DNA of 12,290 nucleotides from Lachnospiraceae bacterium (GTDB lineage: Bacteria; Bacillota; Clostridia; Lachnospirales; Lachnospiraceae). The position numbers were made by a program, and so were the translations under genes. This document shows positions 7,153-12,290 of the stretch, one piece after another. The stretch is from contig JAEEKC010000164.1 of the NCBI GenBank assembly GCA_016282215.1, positions 1-12,290 of the forward strand, given 5' to 3'. Below the pieces are notes generated by a model. It saw only the letters and a list, made by a program, of their open reading frames with translations. It was not told where the DNA came from and did no database searches. Each line of letters starts with the position of its first letter. Within the stretch, counting starts at the first letter, position 1.

Positions 7153-7161
7153 TGTTACAAT
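7153..7161 (+). promoter_or_regulatory. possible extended -10 promoter
   Basis: TGTTACAAT (TG plus TACAAT 7156-7161) lies between the terminator and ATG 7215. The best -35 candidate, GTCATA at 7134-7139 with a 16-nt spacer, is weak. Confidence 0.4.
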
Positions 7162-7214
7162 GGACAGGTAAGTGAAAATATGGAGTCGGTAATTATTTAT
7201 TTAGGGGAAAACGA

Positions 7215-7811
7215 ATGAATATTTACGTTGATTTTGATGACTGCCTGTGTGAAACGGCGAGGGCTTTTTCGAAGCTTGTTTATGATATGTTCGAAATTGA
7301 TGTTCCTTACGAGGACATGCACTACTTTAATCTGCAAAAATCTTTTCAGCTGAATGATGAGCAGTATGCGCAGCTTCTGGTAAAAGGTCATGAGGCGGAT
7401 GAACTCTTATCCTATGAAGAGACGCCCGGGGCAGCGGCCGTGATCAATGAATGGGTTGGGAAGGGGCATCAGGTATCGATCATTACCGGCCGGCCGTTTA
7501 ATGCATATAAGCCGTCCCGACAATGGCTGGATACGCACGGGTTTGCTGATATCAAATTGTACTGCCTGGATAAGTACGGCAGGGAGCAGAAGATGAAGGA
7601 CAGCGGTTTCAGCTTGGAGCTGGAGGATTATCTGCAGATGAAATTCGATTACGCCATAGAGGATTCACCGTCAGCTTTTCGGTTCTTTGATCATCTGCCG
7701 GATTTAAACGTGCTGGTTTTTGACAGACCGTGGAATCAGAGGGCAGAGTTACCCACTGCTAACTATCGCAGATGTTTAGGATGGGATGAGATCAGGGCGA
7801 TCGTACCGTAA
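7215..7811 (+). CDS. HAD-superfamily 5'(3')-deoxyribonucleotidase-like phosphatase
   Basis: This 198-residue soluble protein has the HAD motifs in order: nucleophile and acid D6/D8 in VDFDDCLCET, T91 in SIITGRP, a basic residue in the following helix-loop, and acidic IEDS (E149-D150). VLVFDRPWNQ near the C-terminus is typical of the NT5C family of 5'(3')-deoxyribonucleotidases, which remove phosphate from dNMPs. AGGGGA precedes ATG 7215. It is followed after 13 bp by the small Cys-rich membrane protein gene, so the two are probably co-transcribed. The exact substrate is inferred from the family only. Confidence 0.85.
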   Translation: MNIYVDFDDCLCETARAFSKLVYDMFEIDVPYEDMHYFNLQKSFQLNDEQYAQLLVKGHEADELLSYEETPGAAAVINEWVGKGHQVSIITGRPFNAYKPSRQWLDTHGFADIKLYCLDKYGREQKMKDSGFSLELEDYLQMKFDYAIEDSPSAFRFFDHLPDLNVLVFDRPWNQRAELPTANYRRCLGWDEIRAIVP

Positions 7812-7824
7812 GCGGAGAGCAGAT

Positions 7825-8004
7825 ATGATTTCATGGATGGCAGATAATCTCGGAACGATCATTGTTTCGGTCATATTGATAGTGGCAGTGGCAGCGGCCC
7901 TGCGTGTGATCATTCGGAATAAAAAGCAGGGATATATGTCCTGCGGAGGGGACTGTGCACACTGCATGATGCAGGCAGGCTGCAGGGACAAAAGCGTAAA
8001 ATGA
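7825..8004 (+). CDS. FeoB-associated Cys-rich small membrane protein
   Basis: I chose ATG 7825 (GGAGAG just upstream) over an in-frame ATG 7786, which lies inside the previous gene without a ribosome site. The 59-residue product has one membrane helix (about 9-30), a basic stop-transfer stretch (RNKKQ) and a cytoplasmic tail with C40, C44, C47 and C53 plus a His (CGGDCAHCMMQAGC). This layout fits the FeoB-associated Cys-rich membrane protein family, usually found next to ferrous iron transporter FeoB. Here there is no feoA or feoB; it follows a nucleotidase gene instead. The tail could bind iron or another soft metal. Confidence 0.75.
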   Translation: MISWMADNLGTIIVSVILIVAVAAALRVIIRNKKQGYMSCGGDCAHCMMQAGCRDKSVK

Positions 8005-8034
8005 GAAGACATTCATATGTAGGACTGCGGCGCG

Positions 8035-8370
8035 TCAGGCGATCGTTTTTTTCAGGTCTTCCGGAAGGCAGGCGCGGTCATCAATATAGTAATCACAGGT
8101 GATCTTCCGGGAATTGTTTCCGTATAGGGATACGATTTCCGGGAGATTATCATTGACTGCATCAAAGACAAGACCATGCTGACGGCACCAGTTCACGGCA
8201 TTTTCCAGCGGCTCACCTGCGCGGCAGGTCCAGAGGATCAGCTTGTGTCCGGCTGCTTTGCACTCTTTTAAGTATTCGATCAGGGCGGCGTTCGGATCGC
8301 CGAGCTCCGGCCAGTTGCTGTAACAAAGGGTTCCGTCAAAATCGACGGCGATGATTTTATATTCAGTCAT
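8035..8370 (-). CDS. small HAD-like hydrolase
   Basis: The 111-residue protein shows HAD motif I (D10 and D12 in AVDFDGTLC), T48 in LILWTCR and acidic D97-D98 in YYIDDRA. It has no cap domain insert, so it is among the shortest HAD phosphatases, similar in layout to BT0820-like hydrolases. AAGGAGG lies 5 nt before the start on the minus strand, with a small CCGC/GCGG hairpin just upstream of it. It converges with the Cys-rich protein gene, about 30 bp apart. The substrate is unknown. Confidence 0.8.
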   Translation of the reverse strand: MTEYKIIAVDFDGTLCYSNWPELGDPNAALIEYLKECKAAGHKLILWTCRAGEPLENAVNWCRQHGLVFDAVNDNLPEIVSLYGNNSRKITCDYYIDDRACLPEDLKKTIA

Positions 8371-8431
8371 ATGCCCCTCCTTATCCCCGCATTTCGCGGC
8401 ATGGATAGTGCTTAGATAGTTCGTTTTTCCT

Positions 8432-8440
8432 ATGATATCA
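8432..8440 (-). promoter_or_regulatory. possible extended -10 for the small HAD gene
   Basis: On the minus strand TGATATCAT (8440-8432) is a TG-extended -10, about 60 bp before the start codon. No good -35 is present. Confidence 0.3.
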
Positions 8441-8481
8441 CAGTCAGAGTCCGTTTTATTACCCTGTGAGTAAGTGGGATT

Positions 8482-8660
8482 CTATTCACAGTCACTCCAC
8501 AACCATCTCACAGACACGGTGCTGCGCACCTCTACTGCCGTTTCACGGCGGTCTGTTCGATGTCCGTGGAGTTTCTGCTTCGCAGACCGATTGCGATATT
8601 CAGTCAATGTTAGCAAGCGAGCTTGCACATTGCCTGTCTATCACAATCGATTGTGAATAG
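8482..8660. repeat. hairpin-rich repeat element with 12-bp terminal inverted repeats
   Basis: This 179-bp segment fills most of the gene-free stretch 8371-8784. Its ends are CTATTCACAGTC (8482-8493) and GATTGTGAATAG (8649-8660), inverted repeats with 11 of 12 matches. Inside lie GGTGC-TGC-GCACC, GCCGT-TTC-ACGGC, TCTGC-TTC-GCAGA (nested within CGGTCTG/CAGACCG), CAATGT-ta-GCAAGC-ga-GCTTGC-ACATTG (8605-8632), the long-range pair ACTCCAC/GTGGAGT, and the perfect palindrome TCACAATCGATTGTGA (8641-8656). Frames across it are open but lack a credible start or protein pattern. It looks like a MITE/REP-type or structured-RNA repeat. No target duplication is obvious. Confidence 0.55.
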
Positions 8661-8678
8661 TAACTTTGCTTATAGCAT
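8651..8678 (+). promoter_or_regulatory. possible promoter of the DUF218 gene
   Basis: TTGTGA (8651-8656, inside the right inverted repeat of the structured element) and TAGCAT (8673-8678) are 16 nt apart, directly against the first LexA-type box. Match quality is moderate. Confidence 0.3.
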
Positions 8679-8679
8679 A

Positions 8680-8691
8680 GAACAAACGTTC
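8680..8691. promoter_or_regulatory. LexA (SOS) box 1
   Basis: GAAC-AAAC-GTTC fits the Gram-positive LexA/DinR consensus GAAC-RNRY-GTTC, including A at R, A at R and C at Y. It lies 94 bp before ATG 8785. Confidence 0.65.
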
Positions 8692-8731
8692 GGAATTTGC
8701 AACCGCTAGATGTGGGGTAAAACAAAAATCA

Positions 8732-8743
8732 GAACACATGTTC
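8732..8743. promoter_or_regulatory. LexA (SOS) box 2
   Basis: GAAC-ACAT-GTTC fits the same LexA consensus and extends to the 14-nt inverted repeat AGAACA-CA-TGTTCT (8731-8744). Its centre is 52 bp, about five helical turns, from that of box 1, and it lies 41 bp before ATG 8785. Confidence 0.7.
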
Positions 8744-8784
8744 TAGCCCTGCACATAAAGAATGAATGATCAACAGATAGGACT

Positions 8785-10281
8785 ATGTTAAAAAGAACGA
8801 AAAGAGTGATCGGCAAACCATTAATATCTGTTTTTACCATACTGGCAGTACTTCTGGCAGTCTCTTTTGCCATGATCGCGATGATGGGGGACCGCATCAC
8901 AGGAACCTATGCGCTGCCGGAAGGAATGGATATCGCTTCTTATGCGCCGGAGGATTTCCGGTTGACAGCGGAGGAGCCGGGGATAGTCGAAATATCCGAT
9001 GTCAGGATGGAAAATGGCGTTCTGAAGTATGATATTTGCGCCCTGAAAAGAGGGATCACGTTTATTGATATTGATACGGCAGACGGGGAATCCCTTTCAC
9101 TGAAAAAAGTCTACGTCCACAGACTCGGCATCATTACGCTGGATACGTATTTCGGCGTCTGTACCGCGGGCTTTCTGATCCCGTTGTCTGTTCTGATCGC
9201 AACGCTGTACTTTTATATCGACAGGATACTGTTATTATGGCAGGGCGTTAAAAAGAGCATCTATGCCTACAGAAATATCATGAATCTCGGTCTGATCGTG
9301 TTTATCTCTTTTATGCTGGTGAAACTGGTGATGATCATCTTCGATTTCGACGGGATCGATGCAAGTATTGAATCGGTGCTGGCTTCCGCCGGCTTATTTA
9401 CATTTATCGTTTTGCCCGTTGCGCTGGTTTGGTCCGTGCTGATCACGATCAGCAATATCCGTCTGATGAAAAAGGAAGGCGTCAACTGGCGGAACATGCT
9501 TGGGTTTTTCCTGGGTCTGGGATTGTGCCTGATGACGATCTTGCCCGGCAGGCTCTATCAGTTTTTGCAGCTTCATCCGGTCATAGATATTTTTAACGAA
9601 AAAGCGCCGGCAACCCATGTATACTCGTGGTTCGAGTATCTGATCTTTTACAGCATTTCGTATCTTGAATGCGTCATGACCGGAACGGTCGTATTTGGGA
9701 TGCGCGCCGCCAAGCACATTCCGGCCTTTGATAAGGATTATATTCTGATCTTAGGGAGCAGGATCCGTGCTGACGGGTCGCTGACGCCGCTTCTGCGGGG
9801 GCGGGCAGACCGGGCGCTTGAGTTTGCGGCAATGCAGAAAGAGGCGACAGGCAGGGAGCTCATTTTTATACCTTCCGGCGGAAAGGGCAGTGATGAGGTG
9901 ATGGCAGAGGGAGATGCCATTGCAGCGTATCTGCTGACAAAGGGTGTACCGAAGGAACAGATCATGGTGGAAAATGAGTCGCTCAGCACCTATGAGAATA
10001 TCCGCAATTCCATGAAACTGATCGAAGATCAGGATAAAAAGGCGGCGTTTTCGACCACCAATTATCATGTTTTCCGCGCCGGCCTCATTGCCTATAAGCA
10101 GGGATATCAGCTCGAGGGCATCGGCAGTACCACCAAGCGATACTTCTGGATCAATGCTTTTATCAGGGAATTCATTGCGACACTGGTTTCCGAGAGGCGG
10201 CATCATATGAGGGTGTTTTTTGCGCTGCTGTTTGGTGTGACAGTTATGGTGATCGTGAACTATATCTCGGTTCTGTTGTAA
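8785..10281 (+). CDS. polytopic membrane protein with C-terminal DUF218 (YdcF/ElyC/SanA-like) domain
   Basis: The protein has 498 residues. A signal-anchor helix (about 12-34) is followed by a beta-rich segment (about 45-115), probably outside the membrane. Helices lie near 122-145, 165-186, 198-223, 236-255 and 283-305. The DUF218 domain (about 316-470) shows DYILILGSRIRADGSLTP, SGGKGSDEVMAEGDAI, ENESLSTYENI and STTNYHVFRAG, and a final helix sits at 475-497. DUF218 proteins are tied to cell-envelope precursor or lipid-carrier metabolism in other bacteria; the exact reaction is unknown. The ribosome site (TAGGA) is weak. Two LexA-type boxes upstream suggest SOS control. The stop is followed within 40 bp by the left end of an insertion sequence. 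Confidence 0.85.
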   Translation: MLKRTKRVIGKPLISVFTILAVLLAVSFAMIAMMGDRITGTYALPEGMDIASYAPEDFRLTAEEPGIVEISDVRMENGVLKYDICALKRGITFIDIDTADGESLSLKKVYVHRLGIITLDTYFGVCTAGFLIPLSVLIATLYFYIDRILLLWQGVKKSIYAYRNIMNLGLIVFISFMLVKLVMIIFDFDGIDASIESVLASAGLFTFIVLPVALVWSVLITISNIRLMKKEGVNWRNMLGFFLGLGLCLMTILPGRLYQFLQLHPVIDIFNEKAPATHVYSWFEYLIFYSISYLECVMTGTVVFGMRAAKHIPAFDKDYILILGSRIRADGSLTPLLRGRADRALEFAAMQKEATGRELIFIPSGGKGSDEVMAEGDAIAAYLLTKGVPKEQIMVENESLSTYENIRNSMKLIEDQDKKAAFSTTNYHVFRAGLIAYKQGYQLEGIGSTTKRYFWINAFIREFIATLVSERRHHMRVFFALLFGVTVMVIVNYISVLL

Positions 10282-10418
10282 ATTTAGTTTTGTTTTTGTC
10301 CCTTTTTGCGAGCCAGAGTAAAGTTTTTGTCGGAAACTAAATAGAAAAGGTAGGGAATCCCCTGATCCTGTGATAAAGTGTTAGTTGCGAAACAAAGCAC
10401 AAACAGGAGGAGATCCCC

Positions 10419-11909
10419 ATGGAAGAGATTATACAGTATTTTGCTGAAGTATGCATCAACAGATTTATAGAAGAACAGAAAAAACTCTTTGAAAAGCCAC
10501 AAGGGTTTGCGGAGTTTGAAAAAGGAATAACAGAGGCGGTCAATGGATTGGGCCGGGAGTTTATCCGGATCACGCTGGAAGAGATCAATACTGCTTTCAG
10601 GAAAAGTTTACGGCGTAAAGATAAGTGGTACATTGAAGATACTGACAAAAAGCAGCTCGTGACCACGCTGGGTACTGTAATCTTCAAGAAAACGCTCTTC
10701 AGTTCCAGAACGGAACGGACAGAGGATGGAAAAGAAGTTATGTGTTATCTTCTGGATAAAGCATTGGGTTTCACCGAGAATCAGCGCATGACAGAGGGGG
10801 CGGCCAAACGGATCTATGAAGAGGCCGTGCAGACATCTTATCGTAAAGGCGGAGAAGCCATAACCAGCGAGGAAAAGGTGAGCAAACAGGCAGTAAAGGA
10901 TCTTCTTCACAAAACGATATTCCCACCCAATTTTCAGATACCAGAGCAAAAAAAGGAAGTCGAGTATTTATATATCGATGCGGATGAAGATCACTATTCC
11001 CTGCAGTTCATAGATCAGAAAGGCGATATAGAGCGGGATGAGCGCGGCCGGAAAAAGAACGGAGCAATCACGAAACTGATCTACGTTTATGAGGGCATTG
11101 AGCCGGAAGCACCCAAGAGCAAGCGGAACCGGCTGATCAACACACATTACTTCTGCTGGGGTGATGGTGATAATAAGGCTTTATGGGATGAGGTGTATGC
11201 GTATATAGAAGCGCATTACGATATCAAAAAGATTAAGCAGATCTATCTCAATTCAGACGGCGGCGCATGGATAAAGGCGGGTTATAAACGCATAGACGGA
11301 ATACAGTATGTGCTGGATGAATTTCACCTGAGCAAATATCTTTTGAAAATGACCGGACATATGCTTGACAGCCAGCATGATGCACGAAACAGGCTGTGTA
11401 AAGTAATCCGCGGCGGAAGTAAAGAGGATTTTCAGAATGAGATTGAAATCCTCAAGTCGTATGCCGAAAAAGAAACGGTAAAAGAAAAGATACAGCATGC
11501 AGCCGATTACGTTCTGGAAAACTGGGGCGCGGCCAAAAAAAGACTTTGGAAAAAAGATGGTGTGTTAGCCTGTAGCGCAGAGGGACATGTCTATCATGTG
11601 CTGTCATCCAGAATGAGTTCCCTGGCAATGGGATGGAGCCGACACGGTGCAAGCCAGATGGCACATCTTCGTGAGTATTATTACAATGGCGGAAACATGC
11701 TGGAACTTGTAAGATATCAGAAGACGGAATTGCCAAAGGCTGCAGGTGCAGAGGAACTGGAATTAAGCGCCTATGATATCTTAAAGGCAGAGACGGCCGG
11801 GCGGAGTGAGTACACGCGAGAAATCGGAAAATATACTGATCTCATAAATCATGAACTAAGCCTGCAGGGTAAGAAGAAAGCACAGTTCATGATCCATAAA
11901 TATATCTGA
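10419..11909 (+). CDS. ISLre2-family (UPF0236) transposase
   Basis: The 496-residue protein has the features of the ISLre2/UPF0236 transposases. An N-terminal helical region contains REFIRITLEEIN. A middle region has YIDADEDHYSLQ (candidate catalytic D187 or D189), then NSDGGAWIKAGY (D280) and VLDEFHLSKYL (D300, H303). The C-terminal part has WGAAKKRLW and SSRMSSLAMGWSRHGASQMAHLR, as expected for the conserved end. It cuts and joins the IS ends. AGGAGG (10405-10410) is 8 nt before ATG 10419. No frameshift or internal stop is seen, so it may be active. The stop codon lies within the left inverted repeat of the structured segment that follows. Confidence 0.92.
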   Translation: MEEIIQYFAEVCINRFIEEQKKLFEKPQGFAEFEKGITEAVNGLGREFIRITLEEINTAFRKSLRRKDKWYIEDTDKKQLVTTLGTVIFKKTLFSSRTERTEDGKEVMCYLLDKALGFTENQRMTEGAAKRIYEEAVQTSYRKGGEAITSEEKVSKQAVKDLLHKTIFPPNFQIPEQKKEVEYLYIDADEDHYSLQFIDQKGDIERDERGRKKNGAITKLIYVYEGIEPEAPKSKRNRLINTHYFCWGDGDNKALWDEVYAYIEAHYDIKKIKQIYLNSDGGAWIKAGYKRIDGIQYVLDEFHLSKYLLKMTGHMLDSQHDARNRLCKVIRGGSKEDFQNEIEILKSYAEKETVKEKIQHAADYVLENWGAAKKRLWKKDGVLACSAEGHVYHVLSSRMSSLAMGWSRHGASQMAHLREYYYNGGNMLELVRYQKTELPKAAGAEELELSAYDILKAETAGRSEYTREIGKYTDLINHELSLQGKKKAQFMIHKYI

Positions 11910-12190
11910 CCAATAGGAAGCCGGAGGCTGACGCCTCCGCCCTTGAACAGAGGGCGCCGGAGCGCCCTGATAATCCTTGCTCTGCTTAATAACAAAGTAT
12001 CCGCCTTTGGCTGTTAGTCAACCCCACAGCCGCTTCGCGGTGCATACGCAGGGTTGACAAACTGCCAAAGACGGATAAGATCACACTCAAGCAGAGCAAG
12101 GATTACTTGCGATACCTTGAAGGCTATCGACACAACATTAATTCAAAGGCTGGTGGTAGCGAAGCGGACGACAGGCTTCCTTTTTGACAG
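11906..12190. repeat. structured, MITE-like segment nested in the 3' end of the IS
   Basis: The 285-bp stretch is bounded by CTGACCAATAGGAAGCC (11906-11922) and GGCTTCCTTTTTGACAG (12174-12190), which pair at 14 of 17 positions. In order inside: GGAGGC-TGAC-GCCTCC (11923-11938), AGGGCGC-CGGA-GCGCCCT (11951-11968), then a very long hairpin. The base of that hairpin is a perfect 17-bp stem (11971-11987 with 12089-12105). Next comes a near-symmetric internal loop, then a 27-bp stem with three mismatches (11998-12024 with 12051-12077), tipped by CCGC-TTC-GCGG (12030-12040). A small hairpin GATACCT-TGA-AGG-c-TATC (12111-12128) follows. No credible ORF lies inside. The remainder of the gene-free end (12191-12265) holds nothing I can name. 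Confidence 0.6.
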
Positions 12191-12290
12191 GAAAAGGAAC
12201 GCGTAGTAAGATAGGTGAAATACATCTGACACTTATCTAAGATTCAGGAGTACTCTACACTACGTTTTCCGACAACTAATTTACGCGGTC

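Larger units (their letters stand above)
10318..12284 (+). mobile_element. ISLre2-family insertion sequence
   Basis: The single transposase gene lies between imperfect terminal inverted repeats: GTAAAGTTTTTGTCGGAAA (10318-10336) and the reverse complement of 12266-12284, GTAAATTAGTTGTCGGAAA, 16 of 19 identical at fixed spacing. A second, gapped match to the right end lies at 10278-10290 over the stop of the preceding gene, so the left boundary may be 40 bp further out. Only 6 bp are visible beyond the right end (GCGGTC) and they do not match the left flank, so no target duplication is shown. Subtracting the inner structured segment (11906-12190) leaves about 1.68 kb, a normal size for the family. 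Confidence 0.75.

Noticed and set aside
8466..8660. Two overlapping open frames (64 and 60 codons) across the gene-free stretch
   Set aside because: They coincide with the hairpin-rich element, start without a ribosome site (the first at GTG), show no protein pattern and are both explained by palindromic sequence.
11910..12184. CRISPR array or tandem repeats after the transposase
   Set aside because: The repetition is inverted (stems), not direct; there are no regularly spaced identical repeats.
11906..12190. Retron-type ncRNA
   Set aside because: The hairpin order is suggestive, but there is no reverse transcriptase in the window, the segment is followed by the IS end, and a nested MITE explains the ends and the IS size better.

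Overview
The gene content (FeoB-associated Cys-rich membrane protein, ECF-type S component, ISLre2/UPF0236 transposase, AGGAGG-type ribosome binding sites, moderate G+C) suggests a Clostridia-type Firmicute, most like a gut Lachnospiraceae. No taxon can be fixed without a search.

Left part (1-4435): the end of an unidentified gene overlaps or abuts an unidentified acidic, Tyr/Asp-rich protein. A 26-codon leader-like ORF follows and overlaps the start of a Cu(I)-exporting P1B ATPase (copA). This CopA has an N-terminal and a C-terminal metal-binding HMA domain. The C-terminal domain is exactly the size of a free CopZ chaperone and is preceded, inside the copA frame, by a GGAGG Shine-Dalgarno and ATG, so the gene may make both the pump and its chaperone. 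The linker before it is a 17-residue repeat, and a related copy sits at the start of the unidentified gene upstream. A stand-alone EAL-domain c-di-GMP phosphodiesterase follows, with its own extended -10 promoter.

Middle part (4436-8370): a MATE efflux pump ends in a terminator next to a short relic of a sugar-type ABC solute-binding protein. A convergent ECF S component comes next, then a small unknown protein with a strong terminator. After that come a 5'(3')-deoxyribonucleotidase-like HAD protein, a FeoB-associated Cys-rich small membrane protein 13 bp behind it, and a convergent second small HAD phosphatase.

Right part (8371-12290): a 414-bp gene-free stretch holds a hairpin-rich repeat element with 12-bp terminal inverted repeats and two copies of the Gram-positive LexA box (GAAC-N4-GTTC), centred 52 bp apart. 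These lie in front of a polytopic membrane protein with a DUF218 (YdcF/ElyC-like) domain, which suggests DNA-damage control of an envelope gene. The window closes with an ISLre2-family insertion sequence. Its 3' end carries a roughly 285-bp, very strongly folded segment with its own inverted-repeat ends, best read as a MITE-like or structured-RNA element nested in the IS.

The most interesting points are the CopA/CopZ in-frame double gene with its repeat-derived start region, the tandem LexA boxes before the DUF218 gene, and the two structured elements.
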